A stretch of 64,000 bases of DNA from the NCBI RefSeq assembly GCF_947331435.1, contig NZ_CAMZOF010000001.1:1488001-1552000 (forward strand), in the 5' to 3' direction. Below, in pieces: positions 1-9,354 of this stretch. The position numbers and the translations under genes are program-made. This DNA comes from Pelagibius sp. Alg239-R121 (GTDB lineage: Bacteria > Pseudomonadota > Alphaproteobacteria > Kiloniellales > Kiloniellaceae). Within the stretch, counting starts at the first letter, position 1; the number at the start of each line of letters is the position of its first letter. Under the pieces are notes generated by a model that saw only the letters and a list, made by a program, of their open reading frames with translations, searched no databases and was not told the DNA's origin.

Positions 1-332
1 ACCCCCAGAACAAACCAGCTTGCCCAAGCCATCGTAATGAAAACGGCATAGACCACGGCCTCGGCGGCCGCAAAGAGGAGTTTGCGTACGCCTGCCCCTA
101 GGCTCAGCAAAAAACCGGAAAAACTGAGATGCCGGCGGTTCAGGGCTGCAAGCGCCGCCCCGTAATAGGTGATCCAGGCCAGAAGCACCGAGGCCACCTC
201 GTCGTACCAGATCAAGGACGATCCGCTGTAGCGGAAGATCACCGCGAGCACCACGATGACCGACAGCAGCAGAAGCAACCCGATCGTCACGGCTTCGAGA
301 GCCAGGCGGAACAGGCGGACGGCAAGGGTCAT
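1..332 (-). CDS. dctQ: TRAP transporter small permease DctQ (partial, cut by window edge)
   Basis: Minus-strand frame read directly from the sequence. It opens with ATG at 332-330 and runs off the left edge. The product starts MTLAVRLFRLALEAVTIGLL, has a hydrophobic first segment, then the DctQ-typical stretch IWYDEVASVLLAW, then RRHLSF and another membrane segment. The small TRAP permease is an integral inner-membrane subunit that works with the large permease DctM, presumably beyond the edge, and the periplasmic receptor DctP, using an ion gradient. It lies 117 bases after dctP in the same direction, so it is operonic. Only about 110 residues are visible. An upstream ATG in the same region meets a stop within four codons, so 332 is the likely start. 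Confidence 0.85.
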   Translation of the reverse strand, partial: MTLAVRLFRLALEAVTIGLLLLLSVIVVLAVIFRYSGSSLIWYDEVASVLLAWITYYGAALAALNRRHLSFSGFLLSLGAGVRKLLFAAAEAVVYAVFITMAWASWFVLG

Positions 333-389
333 TTATCGATGCATCTTGGTTTTGGGATTTCGGCGGTCTTGGGATTGCGGGGGTTTTGC

Positions 390-434
390 AGCGCCGGGAA
401 GGAACAAGCAGGGACATGCCTCCTGCCCGGCGCT
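390..434 (-). terminator. Intercistronic hairpin between dctP and dctQ
   Basis: A perfect 9-base inverted repeat (agcgccggg at 390-398, cccggcgct at 426-434) encloses a partly pairing loop in the gap between dctP and dctQ. No T-run follows in the direction of transcription. It is therefore more likely a 3' stabiliser or attenuator giving more binding protein than permease than a full terminator. The structure is seen; the function is inferred from similar transporter operons. Confidence 0.45.
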
Positions 435-449
435 ACGGCGGTTTTGGAT

Positions 450-1445
450 TTATTCGCCGAGCTTGAGTGCCGCGTCGATCAGTTCCTTGCCGCCTTTCAC
501 CTCGTCCGAAAACTGCTGGTAAATCGGTTTGGAAGCCTCCACGAAAGCTGCCCGGTCGGCGACGTTTTCACTCATTCCGGCCGCGACCAGCTTTCCTCTT
601 AACTCAGAGTCCGCGTTGGCGCCCTGTTCGCGGGCCCAGCCTTCCATTTCGCGCGCGGTGTCCAGCAGGACCTGTTGAATCTCGGCATCCAGCGCTTCGA
701 ACGCAGTCTTTCCCACGGTTGGGTAAGCCGGCGAATAGACGTGTCCGGTAACCGACAGGTACTTCTGAACTTCCGAGAACTTGGCGGCCCAGATGTTTGT
801 ATAGGGATTTTCCTGGCCGTCGATGACCCCGGTTTGCAGGGCCACGAATACCTCGGAAAAGGACATGGGAGTTGGATTGGCGCCCCAGGTCTTGAACATG
901 GTGACCCGCCATTTCGACTTCGGCGTACGAAGTTTGACGCCATCCAGGTCCGCCGGCGTGTTGATCGGTCTTTTGTTGTTCGTGATATGGCGAACGCCGT
1001 TCTCCCAGACGGCCAGCACCTTGTAGCCCTTGCTCTCGACCGTTGGGGCAATGCGGTCCCAGAAGATCGAATCTTCAATCTTGGCCAGATGAGCACGATC
1101 TTTGATCAGGAAGGGCATATCGAACAGGGCGAATTCGTCCGCCACCGATGACATCACGGAGCTGGGCAGGGCTATGTGAACGCTGCCAAGTTTCAGGAGC
1201 TGCATGAGCTCCTTGTCTTTTCCGAGCTGAGCCGAATCGAACAGCTTGACGACGGCCTTGTCGCCGAGCTTCTCGTTGGCGCGCTTGGTAAATTCGGCTG
1301 CCGTTTGCTGTTGCAGGGAGCCCGTTTTGGCGGAGATTCCGAAGATGATCTCCTGCTGTGCCAGTGCGTCGGGCTGTGCCGAAACCAAGGCGGCACAGGT
1401 GAAACCAACCGAAAGGACTCCGGTATACAATTTTTGAAAATTCAT
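450..1445 (-). CDS. dctP: TRAP transporter substrate-binding protein DctP
   Basis: Periplasmic solute receptor of a TRAP transporter. A Sec signal peptide ends near residue 30 (ALA-QQEIIF). The body carries the DctP hallmarks: an FDMPFL segment near 108, the substrate-carboxylate Arg in KLRTP near residue 173, and the FVALQTGVIDGQENP block. About 331 residues, normal for the family. ATG 1445 is chosen because a strong GGGAGGA sits 5-6 bases upstream; a TTG directly before it is an unlikely start. It is first in an operon with dctQ downstream and is divergent from a GntR regulator. The substrate is probably an organic acid but cannot be read from sequence. Confidence 0.93.
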   Translation of the reverse strand: MNFQKLYTGVLSVGFTCAALVSAQPDALAQQEIIFGISAKTGSLQQQTAAEFTKRANEKLGDKAVVKLFDSAQLGKDKELMQLLKLGSVHIALPSSVMSSVADEFALFDMPFLIKDRAHLAKIEDSIFWDRIAPTVESKGYKVLAVWENGVRHITNNKRPINTPADLDGVKLRTPKSKWRVTMFKTWGANPTPMSFSEVFVALQTGVIDGQENPYTNIWAAKFSEVQKYLSVTGHVYSPAYPTVGKTAFEALDAEIQQVLLDTAREMEGWAREQGANADSELRGKLVAAGMSENVADRAAFVEASKPIYQQFSDEVKGGKELIDAALKLGE

Positions 1446-1790
1446 CAATTCCTCCCAAATGGAAATCCCGCAGAAGAATTACGTTTTATTTGTTGTCAGG
1501 CTTCTGGAGATGATGATGTGGAAAAATGGCATACAATTTTCGATAGTGTCAATCTGCTTCTCTGATCTGAGTAGAGTTTCGGCTTGAAATTGAGCTTGAG
1601 GCTGGTCTCGTTAAATGCCGGCCTTTTGCAGCATGTCTGTTGCTTCTCATAGGGAAATTCGGAATCGCCCTTTGGTTTGAAAGGCTTTGACAATTGTTTG
1701 TACAGGGCAATGCGCAAGGCGGGGAGCTATATCCGAAATGGCATGCAAAATGAATTTGTTGCATTCGGAGCTCTATGCTATGCCGGATTT
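1446..1790. promoter_or_regulatory. Divergent promoter region between dctP and the GntR regulator
   Basis: About 345 bases with no convincing gene. It must hold the promoters for the TRAP operon (leftwards) and the regulator (rightwards). A TTGACA-like -35 element is visible near 1685-1690, overlapping the short palindrome ACAATTGT. No matching -10 box stands out, and the regulator start is uncertain (candidates at 1710, 1743 and 1791), so part of this stretch may be coding. Confidence 0.4.
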
Positions 1791-2510
1791 ATGACGGAAG
1801 GCAGTGTTTCAACAGCACAAGGTGATCAGGCGGCGACCAGGCCTGATGATGCCGGTGGCCCCAGGCTACCCCTGACCCAGCGTGTTGCCGGTGCCATTCG
1901 CGATATGATTGTTCAAGATCAACTCAAACCCGGCGAGCGTATCCGCGAGCGCGCCTTGTCTGAAGTACTTAAGGTCTCGCGTACGCCTTTGCGCGAGGCT
2001 CTGAAGCTTCTGTCCGCCGAAGGGCTGGTTGAAATTCTGCCCCATCGCGGGGCTGTCGTGGCCAATCCTGAACCGCAGGAGATCTACGGCAAGCTCCAGG
2101 TGCTTGGAGTGCTTGAGTCCCTTGCTGGAGAGCTTGCGGCGGTTCAGGCCACCGACGAGGAGATTTCGGAAGTTCGTGCTCTGCATTTCGAGATGTTGGC
2201 GTCTTATACGCGCAAGAACCGGCTAGAGTATTTTAAAGCCAATCAGAAAATTCATCGTGCAATTTTAAGTTGCAGCCGCAACGAAGCCCTCATTGAAACA
2301 CATAGCCGGATTAACGCTCAGCTTTACCGGGTACGCTATCAGTCAAACTTGAGGAACCGGAAGTGGCAAAGTGCGATTGAAGAGCATGAGGATATCCTTC
2401 ATGCACTTGAGGCGCGGGATTCTGGGCGGCTGTCTGCGCTCCTCCGCGCCCATTTAGGTAGCACTTGGGCGAAAGTAAGCGAAATGTTGGGGGTGTCCGG
2501 CAGCGAATAA
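1791..2510 (+). CDS. GntR family (FadR/FCD-type) transcriptional regulator
   Basis: An N-terminal winged helix-turn-helix (LTQRVAGAIRDMIVQDQLKP, then SRTPLREALKLLSAEGLVE) is followed by an all-helical FCD ligand-binding domain (FHRAILSCSRN-like HRAIL segment, EEHEDILHALEARDSGRLSALLRAHL). The likely metal/ligand residues of FCD domains are present (the H of IHRAIL, EH of EEHEDI, H of RAHL). ATG 1791 gives 239 residues with a 25-30 residue leader before the HTH. The open frame extends upstream to 1677, and ATGs at 1710 and 1743 are possible; none has a strong Shine-Dalgarno. Its divergence from the TRAP operon suggests it controls it, probably as a repressor released by the transported acid or a catabolite. 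Confidence 0.85.
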   Translation: MTEGSVSTAQGDQAATRPDDAGGPRLPLTQRVAGAIRDMIVQDQLKPGERIRERALSEVLKVSRTPLREALKLLSAEGLVEILPHRGAVVANPEPQEIYGKLQVLGVLESLAGELAAVQATDEEISEVRALHFEMLASYTRKNRLEYFKANQKIHRAILSCSRNEALIETHSRINAQLYRVRYQSNLRNRKWQSAIEEHEDILHALEARDSGRLSALLRAHLGSTWAKVSEMLGVSGSE

Positions 2511-2937
2511 CGCTATTGATGCGCGATAGTCGTGTGCTTGGTTTTATAAAAAATCATCTCAATACTTGAAATTATTCTCTATATTAGGCTGAAAATTACA
2601 AGAAAATAGCTATCGTTAAAGTATCAGGCGTTCGTCATTCACTGTTAAGGTGACAAATTTGTGACGTTTCGGTCTGATGTTTCCGTGTGTCATTTTTGGT
2701 TCTTTGCTTGATCTGGCTTGTTTACGATTCATCTTCAGAGATAATTGCCACTAAATACATAAATTTACGAAATCGCGTCCCTTTTTGATGACGCGATGTG
2801 GGGTCGGCAGTTTGGGGCGCGATGGTTTCGGTCAAGCCCGAGGTTCGCTCCCTGATTTTTTAGTTGAGGAACTGGCATGCGTTCGAATTCGCTTCGAAAC
2901 GCGACGCTCAAGCTCAAATAGTGTGAAGTTATTTGCG
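2511..2937. other. AT-rich intergenic stretch, no gene seen
   Basis: Clearly richer in A and T than the flanking genes. Only very short open frames occur. The glycosyltransferase frame is open back to 2785, but residues before 2938 look unlike the family. The stretch probably contains the glycosyltransferase promoter and the GntR gene's 3' end. No clear terminator hairpin was found. Confidence 0.5.
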
Positions 2938-3831
2938 ATGCGGCGAGACGGCTCATATTCCATCAGTGTGGTTATCGCGACGCTCAATCGCGCGGAGCAG
3001 CTTGCGATGTGTATTCGCAGGTTTCTCGACCTTGACGTTCGTTCCGTCCCAGCCTGGGAAATCGTTATCGTTGATAATGGCTCCAGTGACGATACGGCTC
3101 AAACCGTAGCAGAGCTGCAGAAACGGCACGATTTGCCCTTACGCTATATCTACGAACCCACGCCTGGTGTCTCGGCTGCGCGTAACGCGGGAATTCGGGC
3201 CGCACGCTATGATATCCTGGCCTTCACGGACGACGACTGCCGGGTCGATCCGTCATGGCTGTCCGCCATTCAGCAGTGTTTTATCACGGATCCGTCGATC
3301 GCAATGGTCGGAGGCCGGGTTGATCTGTTCGATCCCGCTGATTTTGAGATTTCGACACGTCGGTTCGAAGATCGGTTCGAAATCAAGACCATAGACGATA
3401 TGTTCACCCGGTTGATCGGCTGTAACGTGGCGATATCGGCGGATGCCGTGCGCCGGGCCGGTTTCTTCGATACCGCGATAGGCCCCGGTACGGCGTTCAA
3501 GGCGGGCGAAGATCACGAGTTGTTCTATCGGATTTTGAAGGGTGGCGCGAAGGTGGTCTACGAGCCGGAGGTGCGAATCGAACATGCGCACGGCCGCCGT
3601 GAAAAGACCGAGGTTCAAGCGCTGAAGGCGAATTACGTGAAGGGGCGGGCTACGATTTTCGGCAAGCACATTCGTGCCGGCGACCGCGATCTGATCAAGC
3701 GCGTCTATTGGGAATTGCGCGCATATCTCTCGTCGCGTCGTCGCCCTGATGGAACGACAAGCGTACCCGAACTTGGATCGGTGCGAATCTATGTCCTGAG
3801 CCTTGTGCGAGGATTTCTGTTCCTGCATTAG
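2938..3831 (+). CDS. Family 2 glycosyltransferase (paralogue of the gene at 31588-32460)
   Basis: GT-A fold glycosyltransferase. It opens with SISVVIATLNRA, then the nucleotide-sugar binding IVDNGSSDD, then TPGVSAARNAGI and the metal-binding acidic motif FTDDDC; an acceptor-side segment AGEDHELFYRI follows. About 297 residues. ATG 2938 is chosen because the paralogue near 32 kb starts at the same point of the alignment, although the frame is open further upstream. It stands alone between an AT-rich gap and a convergent chemoreceptor gene, with no polysaccharide genes beside it. It probably transfers a sugar to a surface polysaccharide or lipid on the cytoplasmic side; donor and acceptor are unknown. 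Confidence 0.85.
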   Translation: MRRDGSYSISVVIATLNRAEQLAMCIRRFLDLDVRSVPAWEIVIVDNGSSDDTAQTVAELQKRHDLPLRYIYEPTPGVSAARNAGIRAARYDILAFTDDDCRVDPSWLSAIQQCFITDPSIAMVGGRVDLFDPADFEISTRRFEDRFEIKTIDDMFTRLIGCNVAISADAVRRAGFFDTAIGPGTAFKAGEDHELFYRILKGGAKVVYEPEVRIEHAHGRREKTEVQALKANYVKGRATIFGKHIRAGDRDLIKRVYWELRAYLSSRRRPDGTTSVPELGSVRIYVLSLVRGFLFLH

Positions 3832-3866
3832 GGTGATCTGTAATTTGCTTGTGCCTTGGCGGTCAA

Positions 3867-3964
3867 GCGTCCCGGTCAATCTGCTCTAACCGAATGGCAT
3901 GGCGCGGCTTCACATGATATGTCGGAAGCACTGCTTGCTTCCGACATATCATGTTTCGCTCTAG
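3867..3964. repeat. Dispersed palindromic repeat, copy A, between convergent genes
   Basis: This roughly 98-base unit aligns without gaps to 51283-51380. Shared blocks include CGTCCCGGT, CTCTAACC, TTCACATG and TTCCGAC. It ends in a perfect 19-base inverted repeat (arms 3912-3930 and 3936-3954, 5-base loop). It lies between the glycosyltransferase stop and the chemoreceptor stop. The distal TCTAG of the repeat contributes the TAG stop (read on the minus strand) of the chemoreceptor. The hairpin could serve as a bidirectional terminator. Similar elements are known to be scattered through alphaproteobacterial genomes; its exact family name is not claimed. Confidence 0.8.
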
Positions 3965-6666
3965 GCGTCGGCACGCACCGTTTTCAGGAAGCCGCCCACT
4001 TCCTGATTTAATGTCTGCGCCTGGCCGGAAAGCTCTTGCGCAGAATTCAAAACCTGCGCTGCCAACTGTCCGGTTTCATCCGCCACTTCGGATACTCGGA
4101 CCATGGTCTGAGTCACTTCTCCCGCACCATTGGCCGCCGTCTGAGTCGAGCGGGCAATTTCGCTGGTGGAGGCTTCCTGCTCTTCGACTGCGGCGGTCAC
4201 CGTCACCATGGTTTCGGTCATCTCGACGATCAGATCATTGATCTCCTTTACCGAGTCAACCGCTTCAGTCGTGCCGTTCTGAACCTCGGCGATCTGCTGC
4301 GTGATCTCTTCGGTCGCTTTGGCGGTCTGGCTGGCCAGGTTTTTCACCTCACCGGCAACCACGGCAAAGCCCTTGCCTGCATCGCCGGCGCGGGCCGCCT
4401 CGATCGTTGCGTTCAGCGCCAGCAGATTGGTCTGCTCCGCAATACCCTGGATCAGTTCAATAACGGAGCTGATCTTTGCCGAGGCATCACTGAGTGAAAC
4501 GACCGCGTCGTTGGTGACCCGGGCCTTTTCAGACGCCGCATGAGCCTTATCGGTGGTCTGGTTGATCGAGGCACTGATTTCGCGAATGGCCGAGGTCAGC
4601 TGATCGGCGGCCGTTGCGACCGTCTGAACGCTGGCCGAAGTTTCTTCTGCTGTCGAGCGGCCTGTTCCGGAGGCGTCCTTGGTCTTGTCCGCAGCGCCGC
4701 TCATAGATCCGGAGTTGTCTTCCATGCTTTTCGCCGAAGAAAGCAGTTGATCCACGATCCCCTTGACCGACACTTCAAAACCATCGGCCATCTGGTTCAT
4801 CGCCCGCTGGCGTTCTTCGACAGAGCGTTTCTCCATTTCTTCCTGCTCGGCGCGCATGCGCTCCATCTCAGAGGCATTGTCGCGGAACACGACAAGGGCC
4901 TTGGCCATGTCGGTGATCTCATCGCGGCCCTTGGCGTTGATCTCCACCTTCAGGTTGCCGTTTGCAACCTCGCCCATGCCGCTTGCAAGACCGACGAGAC
5001 GGCGTACGACCTGACGCGAGATGAGGAACCAGCCCACGAGCACACTGCAGGCAACGTTGAGAACCATCATAAGGATCAGCACCAAACGGCTGCTTTCCAT
5101 TGCGTCATGTGCTGTCTCGCTGCCGCTCTCGGCCTGCTCGCTCGAGGTGGCAACAACCTTGTCGACCGCAACCTTGACGGCCTCCGCCAGATCGCGGCTC
5201 TGAGACAACGAATTGGTCGCCGCACTCTCGGCCTCCAGCAACGATTTACGGATCACGAAAATACTTTGTTCGCCGGAACCGATGGCTTCGATCGCCAGGA
5301 TCGTCTCCTTGGCTTGCGCTTCTAGTTCAGTACCCGTGAAGGCGTCCAATGCCGTCATGATCGTGTTTTTTGCCGAGGCATAGCGTTCCTGAATGGCACC
5401 GAGCGTGGCCACATCCGGGGCACCAACCGCCGCACTCAAAAGACCGGAGGCCAGATTCACATCGGCCCGCAGCTCGATAAGGGCGCGCAGCTCGGCTACA
5501 TCCTTGTTGACGAAGTTGGAGATCGAAGACGTCAACTCGCCCTTCAGGTCGTCCTTACCGATTTCGAGATTGAAGTCGGCGTCGTCGACCACCGGCTCCA
5601 GGATCTTTTCGAAAGACTGACTGATCGAAGACAAGGTGACTTGAAAGTCCTTGCGGTCTTGAATGAGTTTCTGCAGATCCGGGAAGGAGAGCTCTTTTCG
5701 TTCAAGCCACCGTCTGCGCAACCCGAAGGCCGAGTTCTCACCCTCGCCTAGTGCGATAAGACTACCTGCGACTTTGACAACGTCAGCAGCGGCATCGGTT
5801 TCAGGCAAACCGGAAGACGCAGTATCGATCAGTGCTCTGATCGCCGTAAAGCGCTCCTGCAACGGAACCAGATCGTCGGTGCTTTCCGCGGCTCCGATCT
5901 GAACAACGAGTCCGATTAGCTGGTGGCCCGCTGCCTTTAAGCTCAAGGCGGATTTCAGGAACTGCACCTCTTCACCGACCAGTTGGTCGATAACGCTTCC
6001 CGCACGTGCTGTGGTTTCTTCGCTGGACACCGCCAGCAGGAAGTTTTTGTCATCGACGACAGGAACCACGAAGTTCAAAAAGTTTTCGTGCGCCGTCTGA
6101 AGATCCCGGTTGATCCTATTCGCCTGTTCGCTAAATCCTTCACGCTCCTCGACCCTCTGGCTCAGGCTGGCAAGCGACGTCCGGAGATCGTTGACCAGCG
6201 TTTCGAGTTCGGCCCGGCGATCCTCGTCTACAATCCCTTGCCGCAGCTGCTCGAGCGCTTCCAGCCTTTCGGCGATAACTTTGTTTACTTCAGCACGCTC
6301 CGCGTCGGAGTGGGCATTCAAAAGGGCAGGTGCGGTCGCTGCCAAAGCAGCGCTCTCGGCGGACATGCCCATCGAATTCATGATGCCGGTAACGGATGTC
6401 TGGGTGAGGGCATCCAGTGTCGTGCGAACCCGTTCGAAGGTCAGCAGCGTCATTGACGCGGCGACCAGGGTAATCAGCGTGATCGCGCCCAGCGCAAGAT
6501 AGAGTTTCTGCCCGATGCCGAATTTCTTGCCGGTCTCGGATCCCTGTGAGGCTGGTTTTGCTTTATCAGCCGCCGCTTTTTTGCCCCCGGCATTCGTCGT
6601 CGATTTGGCCTTGTTCAGTCCGCGGCCCATACCGTCTTTGACGAACCCAATAATTTTCGCTGTCAT
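3961..6666 (-). CDS. Methyl-accepting chemotaxis protein with large TorS-like triplicated sensor region
   Basis: 901-residue chemoreceptor. Lys/Ala-rich cytoplasmic N-terminus (1-51), TM1 about 52-76, very large all-helical periplasmic region (77-527), TM2 528-549, HAMP (about 550-600), coiled coil, and signalling domain whose hairpin tip reads [20 protein letters not shown], before a short tail ending [11 protein letters not shown]. Within the sensor, residues 201-352 and 357-506 are clearly related (PVVDDKNF / [21 protein letters not shown] / [25 protein letters not shown] / [12 protein letters not shown]), and 88-196 looks like a third unit. ATG 6666 follows GGAG at 7 bases. It lies 83 bases after a periplasmic binding-protein gene, so it probably reads ligand through that protein, as TorS does through TorT. 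Confidence 0.93.
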   Translation of the reverse strand: MTAKIIGFVKDGMGRGLNKAKSTTNAGGKKAAADKAKPASQGSETGKKFGIGQKLYLALGAITLITLVAASMTLLTFERVRTTLDALTQTSVTGIMNSMGMSAESAALAATAPALLNAHSDAERAEVNKVIAERLEALEQLRQGIVDEDRRAELETLVNDLRTSLASLSQRVEEREGFSEQANRINRDLQTAHENFLNFVVPVVDDKNFLLAVSSEETTARAGSVIDQLVGEEVQFLKSALSLKAAGHQLIGLVVQIGAAESTDDLVPLQERFTAIRALIDTASSGLPETDAAADVVKVAGSLIALGEGENSAFGLRRRWLERKELSFPDLQKLIQDRKDFQVTLSSISQSFEKILEPVVDDADFNLEIGKDDLKGELTSSISNFVNKDVAELRALIELRADVNLASGLLSAAVGAPDVATLGAIQERYASAKNTIMTALDAFTGTELEAQAKETILAIEAIGSGEQSIFVIRKSLLEAESAATNSLSQSRDLAEAVKVAVDKVVATSSEQAESGSETAHDAMESSRLVLILMMVLNVACSVLVGWFLISRQVVRRLVGLASGMGEVANGNLKVEINAKGRDEITDMAKALVVFRDNASEMERMRAEQEEMEKRSVEERQRAMNQMADGFEVSVKGIVDQLLSSAKSMEDNSGSMSGAADKTKDASGTGRSTAEETSASVQTVATAADQLTSAIREISASINQTTDKAHAASEKARVTNDAVVSLSDASAKISSVIELIQGIAEQTNLLALNATIEAARAGDAGKGFAVVAGEVKNLASQTAKATEEITQQIAEVQNGTTEAVDSVKEINDLIVEMTETMVTVTAAVEEQEASTSEIARSTQTAANGAGEVTQTMVRVSEVADETGQLAAQVLNSAQELSGQAQTLNQEVGGFLKTVRADA

Positions 6667-6749
6667 CCTGAAGCTCCACCACGCAGGAAAAATGTCCGGG
6701 TGGCCTGAGGGTCATCCCAAAAGGCCACCCGAACGAACACTTCGTTCTC

Positions 6750-7910
6750 TTAACGGGTCAAGGTGTCGACGGCCTTGAAGCTCCCGTCCGGCTGGATCAC
6801 CGTCAGGAAGACGCTGTCCATGCCCTGGTTGTCGCCATTGCCATAGTTCAGCGTGGCACCACCCAGATCGAATGCACCGGTGCCGTAAACCGAGCTCAGG
6901 AAGTTGTCGCGCGACAGCTCCTTACCGGCCTTCTCGAGCGCCATGATCGTCAAACGGCCGACCATGTAGCCTTCAAGAGACACAAAACCCGGAGCCAGCG
7001 AAGGATCGTAAGCCTTCAGGGCCTTCTGGTAATCGGCAACCAGCGGGATCGAAGAATCCTGCGGGAAAGGCACGACCTGGCTGATAACAACACCGTCACC
7101 CTGATCGCCGAGCTCCTGAGCGAGAGCATTGGAACCAACGAAGGAGATGGTCACGAAGACCGGGTCCAGCTTCAGCTTCTTGGACAGCTTAACGAACTCG
7201 GCAAGCGGCTTGTAAGCACCGACCATGACGACGGCTTCAGGCTCGGCCTTGCGGATTTCGAGCAGAGCCGACTTCACGGCAACCGTGTTGCGCTTGTATG
7301 TACCTTCGGCAACCAGAGACATGCCACGGGCTTCCAGAGCTTTCTTCACGCCGGAAAGACCGACGCGGCCAAAGCCGTCATCCTGATAGAGGATGGCAAT
7401 CTTCTTGATGCCCAGGTCCTCGGTCAGATGCTTGATCCAGGTTTCTGTCTCCTGGTCGTAGGTGGCGCGAACGTTGATAACGTTGCTGTTGTTCGGATCA
7501 CGGAGGAATCCTGCACCCGTGAAAGGACCGATGAAGGGAACGCCGGCTTCGGTCGCGATCGGTTGCGTCGCCTTGGAAGTCGGCGTGCCGACGGCACCGA
7601 TCAGAGCGAAGACATTGTCCTGCTCGATCAACTGACGGGTGTTGGCGATCGAACGATCAGGCTCGTAACCGTCGTCCAACTGCTTGACTTCCAACTGACG
7701 GCCGTGAACACCGCCAGCTTCGTTAACCTCTTTGAAGGCAGCCATCAGGCCCTGATGCATACCGGTGCCGAGAGCGGCGGCAGGGCCACCAAAAGCTGCC
7801 GACTGACCCAGGATGATGCGGTCGGCCGATACGCCCGGCGTTTCGGCCGATACAGCGCCGACACCGGCAATAAGACCGGCAGCGGCAAGAGGTAACAGGA
7901 TTTTCTTCAT
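6750..7910 (-). CDS. Branched-chain amino acid/amide-type periplasmic binding protein (LivJ-like)
   Basis: 386 residues with a Sec signal peptide (KKILLPLAAAGLIAGVGAVSAE). The two-lobed type I periplasmic-binding fold shows VSADRIILGQSAAFGGPAAA at the N-terminus, GAVGTPTSKATQPIA, and IAILYQDDGFGRVG in the hinge region. It resembles LivJ/UrtA-class receptors. Notably, the operon continues with a chemoreceptor and not with ABC permeases, so its primary job may be ligand delivery to that receptor. GGAGAAAGA upstream of ATG 7910 supports the start. The ligand is unknown. A divergent IclR gene lies 559 bases away. Confidence 0.9.
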   Translation of the reverse strand: MKKILLPLAAAGLIAGVGAVSAETPGVSADRIILGQSAAFGGPAAALGTGMHQGLMAAFKEVNEAGGVHGRQLEVKQLDDGYEPDRSIANTRQLIEQDNVFALIGAVGTPTSKATQPIATEAGVPFIGPFTGAGFLRDPNNSNVINVRATYDQETETWIKHLTEDLGIKKIAILYQDDGFGRVGLSGVKKALEARGMSLVAEGTYKRNTVAVKSALLEIRKAEPEAVVMVGAYKPLAEFVKLSKKLKLDPVFVTISFVGSNALAQELGDQGDGVVISQVVPFPQDSSIPLVADYQKALKAYDPSLAPGFVSLEGYMVGRLTIMALEKAGKELSRDNFLSSVYGTGAFDLGGATLNYGNGDNQGMDSVFLTVIQPDGSFKAVDTLTR

Positions 7911-8469
7911 AGACTCTTTCTCCTAATTCTGGGTCACCCCCGCTTGGGTGGATGATCACCAAGTGACGCGCGTAGGAACCTCCATGCGAAGCCGCCTGTG
8001 CATTACCTGCACTTCACCTGCCTTTTCTAATTAAAGGTCAGGAGCGTGCTTCGTTTGTTGCTTCTATAAATTGTTTTTAACAAAACAACCCATACTTTAA
8101 GTAGAAACGTAAGCATTTACATGCTTCGGATTCCAGATTTAGATTTCGATAAGTTAATGTTTTCTTTAAGTTGAATTTATCGATCTCTATTTTCGTAAAT
8201 TTCGCTGTATTTTCTTAAATCGCAGTTAATTCAGCGGCGAAAATCAGCTGACAATTGACGCTCTACTTCACCGACCGGAGGTAGGCAGGAAACGTAATAC
8301 AGGTACCGTATTGTAATCGCACATTTTATCCCGGAAGATACGCAGAGTTGGCGAAACACTTCTGGCAATCATGACAGTCATGAGATACCGCTGTTTTCGA
8401 TCCTGCCGAGCAGACGATCGCATTGAGTAACATTCGCACCACCATGAACACTTCTGATAGGGACACGGG
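7911..8469. promoter_or_regulatory. Long AT-rich divergent region between binding protein and IclR gene
   Basis: 559 bases without a convincing gene. Base composition is markedly AT-rich between about 8040 and 8230. A palindrome, TTGTTTT...AAAACAA (8071-8088), is the clearest possible operator. The region probably contains the promoter of the binding protein/chemoreceptor operon on the minus strand and that of the IclR gene on the plus strand. A minus-strand open frame at 8268-8528 has no recognisable protein features and crosses into the IclR gene. Confidence 0.4.
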
Positions 8470-9333
8470 ATGGCCACTGGTTCAGCGCCGCAGCAACGCC
8501 GAAAGGCAGTCAGGGCGGTTTCTGCCACAGCGGACCGGTCAGAGCGCCGCCGGAGCGGGCAAGTTCAATCGCTTGCCCGCGCAATCTCGCTCCTCAATGC
8601 CCTGACTGACGAAGACTATGGTTTGAGCCTCAGCGATCTTGCGCAAAAGGTTGGCTTGGCCCCGTCCACAACCCACCGGCTCCTGACCACTTTGCAGGAG
8701 GAACGCTTCGTTCGGTTCGATCTCGAAAGGAATGTATGGCTAGTCGGCGTGCAGGCCTTCGTGGTTGGAAATGCCTTTGTGAGATCGCGAGATCTCATCA
8801 ACATGTCACGACCGCACATGCGAAACCTCATGGAAGACAGCGGTGAGACCGTGAATTTAGCGGTCGAAGACCAAGGGGAAGCCATATATTTAGGGCAAGT
8901 CGAATGCCGTCAGATGATGCGGGCCATCGCCAAGCCGGGTGGCCGCGTGGCACTTCATTGCTCCGGTGTCGGCAAGGCACTACTTTCTGGCCTGCCTGAT
9001 AGTGAAGTCAACAAGATCGTACAGAGGCGTGGCTTGGGCCGCTTCACCGACAAAACCATCGATACCCCGGCTAAACTCCGGCAAGCATTGAGTTTGGCTC
9101 GGAAACAAGGTTACGCGTTCGACGACGAAGAAAACGCTATCGGGCTGCGTTGCGTCGCCGCGGTTATTTACGATGAGTACGGGCACCCATTGGCGGGGCT
9201 TTCCCTCTCCGGGCCGACGGCACGGATGCCGGATGCGCGTGTCTCTGTTCTGGGGGCGCTTGTCGTCAAAGCTGCAGGAGAAATCACCACGGCACTGGGC
9301 GGTGCCGTACCGGATTTCTCAAACTACGGCTGA
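8470..9333 (+). CDS. IclR family transcriptional regulator
   Basis: 287 residues. A basic, disordered N-terminus (1-30) precedes a winged helix-turn-helix (about 32-92: SLARAISLLNALTDEDYGLS, LAPSTTHRLLTTL). The IclR effector domain follows, with GKALLSGLPDSEV near the middle and the conserved block AIGLRCVAAVIYDEYGHPL, GLSLSGPTARM near the end. ATG 8470 is preceded by AGGGACACGGG. Family members bind small carboxylates such as glyoxylate, allantoin or aromatic acids. It is divergent from the binding-protein/chemoreceptor operon, its most likely target, though the distance is large. The effector cannot be named. Confidence 0.88.
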   Translation: MATGSAPQQRRKAVRAVSATADRSERRRSGQVQSLARAISLLNALTDEDYGLSLSDLAQKVGLAPSTTHRLLTTLQEERFVRFDLERNVWLVGVQAFVVGNAFVRSRDLINMSRPHMRNLMEDSGETVNLAVEDQGEAIYLGQVECRQMMRAIAKPGGRVALHCSGVGKALLSGLPDSEVNKIVQRRGLGRFTDKTIDTPAKLRQALSLARKQGYAFDDEENAIGLRCVAAVIYDEYGHPLAGLSLSGPTARMPDARVSVLGALVVKAAGEITTALGGAVPDFSNYG

Positions 9334-9354
9334 TGCCAAAATAATTCGATCAAA

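Noticed and set aside
4540-5325. A 261-codon plus-strand frame within the chemoreceptor
   Set aside because: Antisense to conserved chemoreceptor domains with no supporting features.
8268-8528. Minus-strand Cys-rich frame before the IclR gene
   Set aside because: It has no recognisable domain, crosses into the IclR coding start, and lies in AT-rich regulatory DNA.
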